This document shows positions 1 to 12,619 of a stretch of DNA of 64,000 nt, piece after piece. The position numbers and the translations under genes were made by a program. The DNA is taken from assembly GCF_037893015.1 (NCBI RefSeq), contig NC_133665.1, positions 39,563,537-39,627,536 on the forward strand, written 5' to 3'. The stretch is from Macrotis lagotis (Eukaryota > Chordata > Mammalia > Peramelemorphia > Peramelidae). How positions within the stretch are numbered: the stretch's first letter is position 1; each line of letters begins with the position of its first letter. Under the pieces are notes generated by a model that searched no databases, was not told the DNA's origin, and worked only from the letters and a program-made list of their open reading frames with translations.

Positions 1-1371
1 GGAGTTGATAAAGATATTGAAAAACACAAGGTTAAAAATAGATTCCTTAGGCACTCTACTAAAGACCTCCCTCTGAACCATCATTGGTCCATTAATTATT
101 ATTCTTTGTGTTCAGAAATCTAACCAGCTCCACATCTATGTATCTACCTGATAATATCTCTGTCTAATCCACAAACATAAAAAGATTTTGTCAATTACTT
201 GGTTAAAAAAATCTGACATACTAAAACATAATTTAGCTATATTGAGAAAAACAGAAATGGTAGAAGCTTTTTCCATCCACATTGAAGAAAATTCCCTTTA
301 AAATGGATAATCTCCTCTATCTAACATAATTAGAATATTTATTTTTCTCATAATCACTTCTTATTTACACTATCAAATCTAGGGTCTAGGAAAATTATTT
401 TCTGTAGCCCTTGAATTCCTAACTGCACATTTGAGTCTAAAGTTCTCTTAAAGGCTGTAAGTTAGAAAAATAGCAGTAGCTGATATTCTGTCCCAGTTTT
501 ATTGTGTCTCAAGGGCCCAGAGAATATGGATGATCCTGACTTAGGTACACAATGTGAATTTTCAGAACATCCTGTATCCTATCAGCACTCATGTAATTAA
601 AAATGGCCACACTAGAGCAAGTGCTTAGTTTATTGTCACTGCTTAATATTTGTTTTATGACTGGTAAGGAGAGAAAAGTGAAACCCAGCAATTGTTCTTT
701 TGGGAAATAGATACAATCAGAACCATCAACCCAAGTATATATTAAATGGCATCTAAATCACATTTATCTCCCACCAGAGGGCAAGGAAAACAGCAAATGT
801 GTCTCCAGAAATTAAAAATTAATAGCTATAAGAAGATTATAAATGGAATGGGGTGAAAAGGATGTAGGTTTTGTGTTCCAGGGAAAACAGCCACAAGAAC
901 ATTTTATTGCAAGTTGGTTTCAGTGAGTTACACAAGATCAAATGAGACACACAAAGTGCTTTGCAAATCTCAGTGTTATATTAATACAAACTATACAGGA
1001 TGATAATTGTATCTTATTCTTTTTGTTATTATTAAAGAAGTCAATTTGAAAAAATTCTTTGAAACTGTGTAATTAGGGGTGAAAGCAAGGGTTTGCTAAA
1101 TCCAATCTGAATAAGCCCCAGATGATTGTTAACTTTTAAATGCGAACATTTTCACCTCGGAAATAGTCAAAAAACTGCAAATCAGCACTAGATTTTATTG
1201 TTTTGTTGATTGACTAGACTTCAAAAAATGATGAGGTAAATGTTAAAAATGTAAATTAAATCCAAAAGTGAGCCTTGCATACATTTTATACCCTTTCCTA
1301 CTCTAATCCTCTAGGTTGCAAAACATTTACTAGTTATCTTAATGGTCAATTTAGAATAATTTTATCATTTT
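1..1371. other. AT-rich intergenic DNA, nothing recognised
   Basis: Short open frames only, with no protein-like composition. No repeat family recognised with confidence. Confidence 0.5.
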
Positions 1372-1465
1372 AGGGTGGGAAAACTGAATCCCAGATAGAG
1401 CAAATGACTTGTCCAAGGTCATACAAATGGTTGAATCGATATTCAACCCACATTCTCTAATATTT
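1372..1465 (+). repeat. MIR-like SINE fragment
   Basis: It matches the MIR core-to-3' pattern: aaactgaatcccagatagag, then acttgtccaaggtcatac, then a degenerate 'attcaaccca' stretch. It is old and diverged. Confidence 0.55.
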
Positions 1466-1559
1466 GACATTTTGTTGCATTATTGTTGTCATTTTTCTAC
1501 TCATGTTCAACTCTTCATCTTTGCATTTGGAGTTTTCCTGGCAAAGATATTGAGCAAAC

Positions 1560-1655
1560 TATGAAAAATAAGAAATGAGGAAATATAAATAAGGAAATAA
1601 ATATAAATAAGGAAATAAAAAATAAGGAAAAATAAGAAATAATCAATAGAAAGAA
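1560..1655 (+). repeat. A-rich low-complexity repeat (aaataagg units)
   Basis: Imperfect tandem units of the type aaataaggaaat. They produce a spurious Phe/Ile/Leu-rich reading frame on the minus strand. Confidence 0.7.
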
Positions 1656-1689
1656 AGCATTTGAATTAAGAGAGATTGGGAAAGGCTTC

Positions 1690-2304
1690 CCAAAAAGAGA
1701 TTTTTTAACTGGGACTTGAAGCAAACTACTGAGGAGGGAGAGCATTTCAGGTAAGGGGGACAGCCAAAGAGTTAGTGTCTTATTTGAGGAAGGGCAAAGA
1801 AGACATTGTCACTGAATTGAAACATAGATGAAGGGGAGGGTAGTTGAGTGTTAAGTGTAAGAAGACTGGAAAGATGGAAGGCTGGTTGATTCTGAAGAGC
1901 CTTGCATGCCTAACAGAATCTTTCATTTTGAGCCTGGAGGTGATAGGGGGCAAATGGAGTTTATTGAGTACCAGAGTAACAAGGTCTCTGTGTTAGGAAA
2001 ATCACTTCATTGGCTGAAAGGAAGATAGAGAGGAGTAAAGAAAGATTTGTGGCAGAAAGCCAGCAAGCTATTGCAGTAATCCAGACATGAAAAGAGGAAG
2101 GTCTTTACCATGGTGGCAGCAGTATCAGAAGAGAGAAGTTGGAGGCAGGGTTGGGTATTCAAGAGATGTTAGGACTGTTAAATCTGACCTTTGCAACAGA
2201 TTGGATATGGGAAGTAAGAAAGAGTGAGAGATAGTGAGGAATTGGATATCATCTAGTTATAAACCTGGGACCTGGGAGTTTGGAAGAGAAAACTGGTTTA
2301 GGGA
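1690..2304 (+). repeat. Unassigned interspersed repeat, copy 1, left part
   Basis: This block reads as a mid-repetitive element ('agccttgcatgcc', 'tgcagtaatccagacatg', 'gtggcagcag'). A related copy lies at about 31290-31690. I know the type from mammalian genomes but cannot name the family from memory. It is interrupted by an L1 3' end and resumes at about 3076. The left boundary is approximate. Confidence 0.5.
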
Positions 2305-2321
2305 GAAATATAATGAATTCA

Positions 2322-3058
2322 TATGCCCAAAGAACAATAAAACTGTGCTTACCCTTTGATTCAGTAGTACCACTATTAAGTATATATCCAAAAGAGATCA
2401 TAAAAAAGTGAAAGACCTACATGTTCAAAAATATTTATAGTAGCTTTCTTAGTAAGTGACAAAGAACTGGACACTGAGAAGATGCCTATCAATTGGGAAA
2501 TGGCTGAACAAATTGTGGTATACGAATGTGATAGAGTACTATTATTTTGTAAGAAATCATGAAAGGGCAAAGTTCAGAAAAGTCTGGAAAGATTTACATA
2601 AACTGATGCTAGGTAAAGTGAGAAGAATCAGGAGAACATTGTATACATTAACAGCATCATTGTGCAATGATCAGTATGTAGATTTAGCTCTCATCAGCAG
2701 CATAATTATCAAAGTCAATTCTAAAAGGCTGTGATGTAAAATATTACCCACATTCAGAGAAAGAACCATAGAGTCTAAATGAAGACCAAGGCATACTATT
2801 TTCCATTTAAAATTTTTTTATGCTTTAAGGGTTTTTTTTGTTCCCTTTTGTTCTGATTCTTCTTTTACAGCATGACTAATATGGAAATAGGCTTAACATA
2901 TTTATATACATATAATCTATATCAGATTATTTACTATCAAGGGGAGCAGAGAGAGAAGGGATAGATGGAGAAAAAATGTGGAACTCAAAATCTTACAAAA
3001 AATGAATGTTGAAAACTATCTTTGCATGGAATAATGAATAAATAAATCCTTTAAAAAA
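2322..3058 (+). mobile_element. 5'-truncated L1 3' end (marsupial L1)
   Basis: End of ORF2 plus 3' UTR: 'caattgggaaatggctgaac', 'gaagaatcaggagaacattg', 'cagagaaagaaccatagagt' and 'atgactaatatggaaatag', ending in 'aaataaatc' and an A-rich tail. Near-identical architecture appears at 38690-39440. A 17-bp target-site duplication with 2 mismatches flanks it (2305-2321 and 3059-3075), so it is a clean retrotransposition into the repeat on either side. Confidence 0.85.
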
Positions 3059-3075
3059 GAAATTTAATGAGTTCA

Positions 3076-3290
3076 GATTTGGACATGTTGAATTTAAAAC
3101 TTGCTTCTAATTGGAGATATCTGATGGGTAGTTTGAGAAATCAGTATGAAAATCAGTCAAGAGGATGAGTTTGGATAAGGAGATTTGAAAATCACCAGCA
3201 TGGAGATGGTAATTAAATCCATGAGAGGTGTTAAGATCAGTCAGTGGAGATGTAGTTCAGGAAAAGAGAGGAAGGTCGGAAAAGCCCAAT
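3076..3290 (+). repeat. Unassigned interspersed repeat, copy 1, right part
   Basis: Continuation of the element at 1690-2304 after the L1 insertion ('tttggacatgttgaattt', 'ggagatatctgatgggtag', 'agcatggagatggtaattaa'). Confidence 0.5.
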
Positions 3291-3537
3291 TATCTTTAAA
3301 GTCAATAAGCTCATTGTGATCATCACGTTCTCCTTCCTTATTTCAGAGATGTCGAATCACTTATTTTAATCATCTTTAAGTAACTTTCAGATTTTTTCAT
3401 TATCTGAATATTAAAACGAAATCTATCTCCCAAGTTAAACTCCCACGGTATTTTGGTCTGTACTTAACGTGTATTAATTTGTAGTGACATCTAGCATATA
3501 CCTGTTGAAATAGCCTTCTACTACACTGAGGTCTTTG

Positions 3538-3760
3538 AGGTCAGTGGATAAAACGCTGAATTTGGAGTCAGGCAGATTCATGTTCCTGAGTTTACATCAC
3601 ACCTAAGACACTTATCAGCTGGGTGACTCTGGACAACCCTTTAATCCTATTTGCCTTGGTTTTCTCATCTGAAAATGAGCTAGAAAAGGAAATGGCAAGT
3701 CACTCTAGCATCTTTGCCAAGAAATCCTCAAATGGGTCCAGAAGAGTGGGACATGTAGTA
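3538..3760 (+). repeat. MAR1-type tRNA-derived SINE
   Basis: The tRNA-like head is 'gtggataaaacgctgaattt'. It is followed by 'ctgggtgactctgg', 'ttttctcatctgaaaatgag' and the diagnostic tail 'ggaaatggcaagtcactcta' to 'tctttgccaagaaatcctca' to 'agagtgggacatg'. Near full length and moderately diverged. Confidence 0.8.
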
Positions 3761-4414
3761 GGCATGAATTTGCTTTTGTTTCTATAGATCAAAATACTTT
3801 ACATACCATATTTACATTTTTAAAATATTTATTTCCTAATTATCATCATCACAAAATCCACCTCTCTGACATCTAGAAAAACAGATATAGAAAAATCAGT
3901 TATACCTAAATTATATTATAGTTCTATCCCAAGTATTACCTTTGGAATATATTTTCTTACTATTAGGAAGAAAGAAATTGATAAAAACAAATGAGTGTTT
4001 AGCAACCAGAGAAAAAAGGTGATATTCAGATTAACATGTGTCCAAGTCAAGCTCTAAATGAAACCTGGTCTTGTATTTAGGAATTATGAGCTAATGCTGC
4101 CATTATTATTAGTGGGGTTTTAATCTTCATTCATGGTATAACAAAAATTTCTTGTTAAAGTAGAAATGACAGTCAAAATGTAGGCTTGTCACAGAATGCT
4201 TTAAAAGTCACTACTTGAGAATATTGCAAATATCATTTCGCTGTTTTATTTTGTCTTCTCTTGAAACTATTTGGGATATTCTTGCTTAGGGAACATTTCT
4301 AAATAATGGATTTTTGTTTGTTTCATCCTACGCAAAACAATTCCCTAGTTTCCTCTTGCTTTCTTAGCAGAACCAGAAAACTAGGAGATTCTTATTCTCA
4401 TTGGTTCCTGAGGA

Positions 4415-4632
4415 CTAAATAATGATATCTGACATTTCGTTAGCAAAATGCTATATATAGTAACTTAATTTGATCCTCAAAGCAGGAAGTAAATAACACA
4501 CCTGTATTATTATTCCCATTTTACAAATGAGAAAACTGAGGCAGCAACGTGTTGTGACTTGCCCAGGATCACAGACCTATGTGTGATTGCCATCTCATGT
4601 CTCCTAACTTGAGTCTGGTGTTCTTTCCAGTT
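4415..4632 (+). repeat. MIR SINE, near full length
   Basis: It shows the MIR order: 'gatatctgacatttcg', then 'ttattattcccattttacaa', 'atgagaaaactgaggcagc', 'gacttgcccaggatcacag' and a degenerate 3' part. Confidence 0.8.
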
Positions 4633-4639
4633 CTTTTTG

Positions 4640-7200
4640 CAACCTCTTATGTTTGTTAAATTGTTCAGTTTTAGTATTTTATTGACAAAACTCTTTGCAT
4701 GGCGTTCAAAAAGACTTGTGCTGAACTTTACTGAATTATGAATTGTATTTCTTTGTGAGATATTACCCTAGAATTTGGACATACAGTATTGAAATAAGCT
4801 GTAATGTAGACAATTATTGAGCACTCAGTATTTATAAAATGATAGTGTTTTGATGATGTTGGTGGGTGGGCTGGTAGAGTGAGAGTGATATGTGAGTATT
4901 AGTGGAGCCTGGAAATTCCCACCTGATCATGGTACATTGAATAATACCCCTTAAGAGTCACCATTCCCTTTTCCCATTGGGCACATTCTTTTGTTCTTTT
5001 TTTTCTTAAAAAGCATTGTTCTTTTATTCATGTTTGCCTTCTTTCTTATATATTTTGATGTTGACCTGTGTTTCTTGGAGGCCCAGTAGCTCTTCTATTA
5101 TCTAGGGCTATTTTGTAAATTATTGGCCAAGATAACTTAGTATTTAGGACACGTAGTTCACCTGATTACTTACTATTAAAGCTAATGTAAGACAAATACT
5201 TGAGGTCTGGGGAGACTGGGGAGAAAAGTGACTGTAACATTAATGATATGCATGACCTCACACCTCTAACTCTAACATTGTTTAACCAAACCCCACAACT
5301 TGTGAATTTCAATTATTTGTTCAGAGGGGCCATTCATAATTGCCTGGGGTAAGCCAGCCTTTAGGATGCAAAGCAGAAAACAATGAAAATGCTACAAGGG
5401 CGAATTAGAACAGGGGCACTTAAACGTATAAATTAACTGGGCCTCTTTTCACAGCTTTCCCTTTCTATTCCGAGAGGCTTCAGTCTGGTGACATCAAAGA
5501 CAGGATTATGTGAGAAGATAAAAACTTGATCTAATGTCCATGTTTGAAGTCATGAAAGTCCTCCTCTCTCTCCTAAGCAAAATAACCCTCCTTATAACAC
5601 AAAAAGCCAGGGTCCAGGTGCAAAGGGGTTGGGGGATGGGCTTGGGGAAATTGGCAGGAAGGGCCTGGGCAATCTGAGGCTGGAGGAAATACTGTCTGTC
5701 TCAGTTGAAGCCGGCATCTTTCCAAACTGGCTAATAGATTGTTTGTAGGCTTTGGGAAGCTTTGTTCTGCCAATTAATATGTTAAGTCTTTCTTTAAAGC
5801 CTGGGACATTATGTGTCCTGTCGGATGGCTCTTTAATGAGATTTTAACTAGACTTCTTCTTACTAACAGGGAAGCCTAGTATTGAATTACATCAAGGAAG
5901 AAGAGAGAGTACCTAAACTCAGGATCATTAACTAATTTGTTTTCTTCGGTATTATTTAACAAATTAAATATCTTGTCCACAATAAACTATGTATGTTCAA
6001 ACAGGACCTACAGGGATGGACAGGTTATTTTTTCTAGTCAAAGTGATAGGCTTTGAAGGGGGAGCAATGGAACCAACAGGAGACATGATATAATTTCCAG
6101 GAAAGTTTAATAAAAAAAGGAAAATAGGCTATAAATTGATACAGTGTACTTGTTTAGGATTTGCAGATTTATTAATTGGAAAGAATAGAAGCAATCTTTG
6201 CCCCCCTCAAATATTATGGATAGTTACTACTGCCTGACATTGCTGCTGGAAGGGGTTTTGGGGGGGTTGGTATTTTTTTTGGCTTTGTTTTAACCAGAGT
6301 ATAGCAAGCTAGAAACACATACCTTTTTAGAGTCCTTGGTTTCTTGAGCACTAAATCAGCATTCAAGTGGTTGGTTAATCTCCCCAAGGGCCAAAATAAA
6401 GTGCTCTGGCCTAGTTTATAACACAGACTACCACCAAGGAGAAACCTTTTTATCCTGGGCACCAAACCCTAGCAAGAATGAGGTTAAATCCTGTTTGGTC
6501 TTTACATAGAGCCAATGTATTAGTTCTTTATCTCACTTCCTTTTTATTTCCTCTCCTTTTTTTTATTGAACTGGGTGGCCTTTTAGCATCAGAGGATATT
6601 TGGAGACCACATGCTTCTCTTAGGCAAGAGATGGGGCATTAGATTTGGAAAAAACACCCCCCAAATCTTAAATTCTCATTGCAACAACTCCAAAACCACA
6701 ATGTTCCTCCCACAGTGGGGTGCTGCTGCCTCTAATACAAGAAAACCAGGGGAAAGGGGGAGAAATGTGGTTATTCATTGCAAGATTGACAGATCAATTT
6801 TGGAACACTACTGCTGCCATGCCTCAGCAGAGGGGTGGTGAACGTTGTGTACAGAATGAAGCAAACATTGTCGGACATGACCAATATATTGATTGGGTTT
6901 TTTTTTAAACTGTTCTTACTTATATACAAGGAAGATTTCTACTAGGGAAAAAGAAGAGTGTCATTGTGAAGTGGTGTTAAAGAAGATAAAAGCTGCCAAT
7001 AAGGAGCTAGGAATTAGACCTATTATTTTATAGGAAGCTCCTAGATGAGGAAACTCTACCAATGCAGATTAATGCTTTCTCTTCAAATTATTGTCTTAGG
7101 ACATAGTTGCTTAGAATACTAAAAGGTGAAGTAATTTGTTCAGAAATCACAGGACCAATATATGCTAGCATCAATATTCTTCCTGGCTCTTAGGGCAGTT
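4640..7200. other. Intergenic DNA with no recognised repeat or gene
   Basis: No exon-like or repeat signal that I trust. The part at about 5300-5760 is a little richer in GC and reads as unique DNA (see findings). The short frames at 5573-5773 and 6214-6465 have no family resemblance. Confidence 0.45.
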
Positions 7201-7227
7201 CTTTATCCTCCACAGTACCTTGATTGA

Positions 7228-7228
<1 letters not shown>

Positions 7229-7292
<64 letters not shown>

Positions 7293-7400
7293 TATACATA
7301 TATATACATATATATGTATATATGTATATATATACATATATATGTATACATATATATGTATATATACATATATATCATATATGTGTTGTATATATATATG
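7229..7400 (+). repeat. (TA)n / TATACA microsatellite
   Basis: Long alternating TA run merging into tatatacata/tatgta units. It produces spurious Tyr/Ile-rich reading frames on both strands. Confidence 0.97.
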
Positions 7401-10300
7401 TTCATATTGGGTTTTGTATGTATTCACTTTGCAAGTTTTAGAGTAGGTGCCAATTTACATTACTTCTCATGAAATCACAAACCAGATCAACAGTAAAAAT
7501 ACTTGTACCCAATTATAAATCAAGTAATGGGCTCTATTTTAAAAAACATTCTTTCAAGTTGCATGAAGAAGTCTTCAATGTTCTTTCATTGCAATTTTAT
7601 CATGCTTGTACAAAACAATTACAGGACTTTTGATTCATTTATTTCAACTAAATTTTGTTGGGTTGGAACTCATTGATGAAATCTAGATTTTTCTGAAATT
7701 AGTGCCAGACTCCTGTAGGTAGAAACTTGCAGGAAACTCAGTGATTTCTCAAATGGTTGTTAAATTGGTACTTGTAATCGGGGTTCTTTCTAAGTTGAGG
7801 GTCTGGGCAAGATGCCCAATGTGGAACTCAAAAATTTCCATTCCTTATTATTTTTAAAATTCATCTGTGCAAGTGTTTTCTAAGTGCTAAAAGTAATGTT
7901 CATTTCATCCATAGGTGAAAAAAATTGACAGAATTGTACGTGTAATATTTATTTATTCATTTCTTAAAACTCATTATACCTTTGGTGAAATACTACATTT
8001 TAATTCTCTCCTCTTTTTTTGTTACTTCAGTAAACAAAAGTATAGTGTAAAGAGAAAAAGTGTCAAACAACCAGGGGATGACAAACTCATTTGTTTCTGC
8101 TTTGTCTTATGCTACAAATTCCTCTGAGATATTATGAATATGCTGATGTTTCCTGAAAAGTGGAAGCAATAGAAAGCTGGGTCGCAATGAACCAATAGAA
8201 ATGAAAATTTCATTACCCATTTCAGAAGCCATGGAAGAAGAAAAAAAGAGTTAGAATAGGTAGAATGAGTTTTGCTTCTGCATATATCCCAACATTGGCT
8301 GCTGTGGTCACATGGCTGCTTTTGCTCCATAAGGATATGATCGCTTACTATGAGTAATATAACATAACCTAGTTTTGAGTACCTCTTTTATTGTTCTTAT
8401 TTGAGCATTAAATGAATTCAATATTAATCTACCTTTCGGTCCTTGGGGCAGAGAACTGATTGTTAATTTATTTGAATCCCACCACTGCAGAAACCTCCAT
8501 TTCCCTCTTTACTGATTTTCTTTTTTGCTTCTTCACTTGTTTACCTAGAAAGGCATGTTTACGTTTTATGAAAAATAATCATTTATCCTCTTCCCTTTCC
8601 CCATGGGTTTGTCAAGAAGAAAATGGGTGGGCCATACTGAAAAACTCTGCTTGCTCAGGGCCATCCAGTGACTCTACTGAAGTTATGTGAAGATAGTGGT
8701 TAGGCATACAGTCCATAACTTATAATGAGCTGAAGTTAAAAAATGTGCCTACATTAAGTGCTAAGCCAAGAGTCAGGGAACTTCAGTCTGATAATAAATC
8801 ATCAACCAAGTCAACGCTTGTTGCCTTGAAGCATTCTTGTAAGAAACTCCTCTTTCTATTCAGTGTCAATATTTGCAAATTTGCAAATTTCTCAGTTGCA
8901 TCAATGACAAATTTAATTTCAATTCAAGAATTCCTTTTCTGATCTTCACTGGAGCAACTAAGGTAAAATTTATACCAAAATGCATTATCTATACCCTTAC
9001 AAGTAATGTACCAATTTCTGTTTTTTTATTAAAACTAGAAAATTTTCCACAATTCTGAGCAACTCAAAATTGATCTTGTAACTGAAAGATCTTTGCCATT
9101 CAGAAAGACGTTGATGTACCCCATTTCAGAAGAACAAACCCAAATTGAGTATTCATTCATTCCCAGATGACTCATTCACCAACAGAAACACTTTAGCAAC
9201 ATTTCTTCCCTCCCAGTACTTGATCAATCTTAATTGGTGGGAACAGAGGGAGAACATTTATATCATGTGTTCACTATTTTTCCCAAAGCACAGGGATGGC
9301 CCAGGAATGTGGGAATTCAGACCAGAATGAGTCTTTCTTTCTTTCTTTCTTTTTTTGCTTTTTAGAAAAGCTTTTGCACATTTCAAGTACCAATAACGTC
9401 AGATCTTCTATTAGGGATATTTTCTTCCGGTCCAGGTTCAGGCATTGTTGGTGCTGTGTAAATTCCTGCCAGATGAAAGGAAAAGGTTTTCATTTCTTGG
9501 TAGTGTTTGGGAGGCCCATAGTGGAAGAATTACAGGTCTGGGGGGGGGGGAATGACAATTTTAATCCTGCAAGAGGCCCTTGAAGTCCCTTAGAGCCTTG
9601 ACGGCTCTGGGTGGTCTTTCTGAATCTTTTGTGGTCATTAGGGTCCCTTGAAACTTTTTGCAGTCAATGCAGTTCTTGGAAAAACTTACAAGTTTCAGGG
9701 AAAAGAGTGACTACTAGAATATTTAACAAGTTCTTGATATATCCTGGGGTTGCAGTTTAACTGCCTTTTTGCTCAAATTTCCCAAGTTCCCTGAGTTTCC
9801 AATCTGTCAGAAGTAGAGAGTCTACTTTTAAGCACACTGTGTAAAGGAAGGCAGAGCTGGTAATCCAAGCAGTTGGAAAGTGTGTCTAGCAATGGCAGCT
9901 GCCAGTAGGGAGGATTGCTTAGAACCAACTCCAAAGACTGTATTATATTTGAAATATAGCAAAAAGATTTGGATACATTCAAGAAGAGCCAGGGTAAGGC
10001 TTTATTATTTAGGTTGATTGGAAGAAGTATCAGGAATTAAGAGTTGGTCTCAGTTGAGAAGATCTAGTTTTAAGGCCATCCATATTGGCTATGTTGACTC
10101 CGTGTCCTTTACATGCTCTGTGTGCTTCATCCAAGTCATCTTTTTTGTCAGTTGTATTACTTGAAGCTCCCTTTAGAATGCTAAACAAAGCCCAAGGGAA
10201 TTTAATTTATGCTAAACATTGGAATGCTCAATATTGGGCTGAACTATCTTGGGTGAGAGATATGACATATGACATATTTTACATTTCATGCATCTACTGA
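7401..10300. other. AT-rich intergenic DNA, nothing recognised
   Basis: Short reading frames only. There is a small (tttc)n tract near 9332-9350 and a run of 10-11 G near 9540. No gene or clear repeat family seen. Confidence 0.45.
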
Positions 10301-11095
10301 GCCATCTTCTGGACATCTGATCTATGTCAACATGAAAGCCTCCTGGTCCTTTTCATCTATTGTCCCTGATTGTTACATTGTCTCTGATTATTACATTGAT
10401 GGAATGAGCAAGTCCATCAAAGTTGATCATCACCCCCATGTTGCTGTCAAGTTGCACAACGTTTTTCTCGTTCTGCTCATCTCACTCAGCATCAGTTCAT
10501 GCAAATCCCTCCAGGCTTCCCTGAATTCTCATCCCTCCTGGTTTCTAATAAAACAATAGTGTTCCATGACATACATATACCACAGTTTGCTAAGCCATTC
10601 CCCAAATGAAGGACATTTACTTGATTTCCAATTCTTTGCCCTTGATTTCCAATTCTTTGCCAAAAATCATCTCTTATAATAAAGAAATTTTAAAAGAACA
10701 GAAGAGAAAAATTCTGCAATTTTGATAAATGCACAGTAATATCCTATAAAATACATATACCCATAATTAGTAAGTCCCTAGTCAAAACAAATTACTTTGT
10801 TCTCAATTTTATTTCTACCATGAAAAGAGATGTTATAAATTATCTGGTGAAAATAGAGTCCCCTTTTTTCAATCTTTGATCTCTTTGGGGCATATGCCTA
10901 GCAATGAAATTACTGGTTCAATTATTTAGCCACTTTTTTATATGCATAATTTTAAATCGATTCCCACAATGTTCATACTAATTCATAACTTTACCAATGA
11001 TGCACTAATATGTTTGCCTTTCTACAACCTCTCTAAAATGAATTATTCCCATGTTTTGTCATCTTTGTCAATTTCCTATGTAAAAATTTCACAAG
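10301..11095 (-). mobile_element. Antisense L1 3'-region fragment
   Basis: It carries the marsupial L1 antisense order: 'tgatcatcacccccatgttg', 'ctcatctcactcagcatcag', 'accacagtttgctaagccat', 'ccaaatgaaggacattta', then 'gatctctttggggcatatgc'. The same sequence occurs at 16330-16462 and 27150-27330. It has an internal 21-bp tandem duplication (10620-10661) and possibly some inserted AT-rich sequence. Confidence 0.75.
10620..10661 (+). repeat. Exact 21-bp tandem duplication inside L1
   Basis: Two identical 21-bp units, 10620-10640 and 10641-10661, each covering the 'ttccaattctttgcc' site of the L1 3' region. Confidence 0.95.
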
Positions 11096-11190
11096 CATTT
11101 GTTTAGTACAGAGCCTATGCAGATACTGAGATTATGCCTGAACTTCACAGAGTATATGCTCTGGGATCCAATTGAAAAATATGTTCGAGA

Positions 11191-11332
11191 GGCGGCTAGG
11201 TAGCACAGTGGATAAAGCACTGGCCCTGGAGTCAGGAGTACCTGGGTTCAAATCTGGTCTCAGACACTTAATAATTACCTAGTTGTGTGGCCTTGGGCAA
11301 GCCACTTAACCCCATTGCCTTGCCAAAAAAAA
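11191..11332 (+). mobile_element. WSINE1-like SINE, sense
   Basis: Head 'ggcggctaggtagcacagtg', B-box-like 'gggttcaaatc', body 'gtggccttgggcaagccac' and an A-rich tail. Approximate flanking duplication 11176-11190 versus the sequence just after the A-tail (3 mismatches). Confidence 0.9.
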
Positions 11333-11369
11333 ATATATTCTAAACTTTTGATGGGAACAATTTCTTTCA

Positions 11370-11545
11370 GAGTTAGATTTCACCTTAGCCCCTAGATTCA
11401 AATTCTGACTCTACTCCTTGTTATTTGTCTGACCTTGCACAATCATTTCATCTCTCCTGTGCCTCAGTTTCCTCATTTGTAAAAAGGAGGAGGTTGGATT
11501 AATAAGCCTTTAATATCCTTTCTAGTTCTAACAGTATGATCTTTA
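11370..11545 (+). repeat. MIR/THER-type SINE
   Basis: 'ttcaaattctgactctact', 'gcctcagtttcctcatttg', then 'ttctagttctaacagtatga'. Old CORE-SINE type; subfamily not resolved. Confidence 0.65.
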
Positions 11546-11974
11546 ACTTGCTTGCAGGCTCTCCAAAGTCAAATCATAACTTCTACACAAAAGTCAGAAA
11601 AGTTTTTAAAAAATCATTTGGGCAGCAATTTTTAAAGGTCATAAAATAATGTAATAGCATTTTCTGTTGTCACCAGTATAAGCAATTAAACATGTGAGCA
11701 TTATTATAGCAAGACTTATTACTGGCTTAGAGCTTCCTGATGAGAGATGGAGAAATACCCCTTCAGATGATATGAAGGAAAGCAATATTTGGTACCATTT
11801 TAACATGAAACTTATCAGTAGCTCCTGAAAAAAGGTACATTACTGAGGACCAGAAAAAGGTGGGGGGGACAGTATTCAGTGGGACTTATCAGAGAATTGA
11901 AAAACTGGAGTCAAAAAAATGGAGTCAATAGAGAATTAATGTGGAAATAAAATATCAGGAAGATATTTTAAATA

Positions 11975-12615
11975 TCTAGTTCAATCTCTCCTCTGGTTCC
12001 ATTGCTGCATACAAACTCATTGATGTCGCCACTTAAAAGACCTGTGAGTATCTTATACTTAACATACCAAAAACTTAACTTGTCATTTTCATCTCCTAGC
12101 CTTTTTCCCAATTTCCCACCACTATCCTTCCTATTACCTGCATTCATTTTCCCAGTCTTCCTTCTTTCTTACCTCATCACATCCCAGGTTTTATGGCATC
12201 TCCCTTCAAAACAGCTTCAATATCTACTTCCTTCTTTCCACTGTCACCAATGCCACTTTCATTCAAACATAACAGGGGTTAGTCCATGGAGCATGTTCCT
12301 TGACTTTTTTGGGAATAGAGATCCACATTGTCCTATAGATCTTCCTAAAGAGCAAGTTGGAACACATCAATTCTTTATTCAACCCCTCAGTTATTAGTAT
12401 GCTCCACTTCCTGCCCCCATCATTGTATTCTTTTTCTTTTTTTAATACTGCAACATCTGTTTCCTCATCGGTGAACTTTAAAAATGTAGAATGTCAGCTT
12501 TTTGATGGCAGGAATTATTTTTTTTGCCTTTGTACCTTCATGGGGTGGCACAGTTCCTGGTCCATGGCAAGTACTGAGTAAATGCTTATTGAACTGAATT
12601 GAATTGAACTGTGAT
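11975..12615 (+). repeat. L2 LINE 3' end
   Basis: L2-like order: a 'acataccaaaaacttaactt' block, C/T-rich middle, 'attcaacccctcagttat' type text, and the typical 3' end 'ggtccatggcaagtactgag' to 'taaatgcttattgaactgaa'. Partly deleted inside. The frame at 12002-12397 is a shadow of this pyrimidine-rich element. Confidence 0.6.
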
Positions 12616-12619
12616 GATC

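Noticed and set aside
7190..7472. Tyr/Ile-rich reading frames of 71-82 aa on both strands
   Set aside because: Translation of the TA/TATACA microsatellite.
11191..11332. tRNA gene
   Set aside because: The head has A- and B-box-like text, but the whole is a tRNA-derived SINE with an A-tail and no cloverleaf closing stem.
12002..12397. 131-aa plus-strand frame
   Set aside because: It is within an L2 3'-end fragment; the composition reflects C/T-rich L2 sequence.
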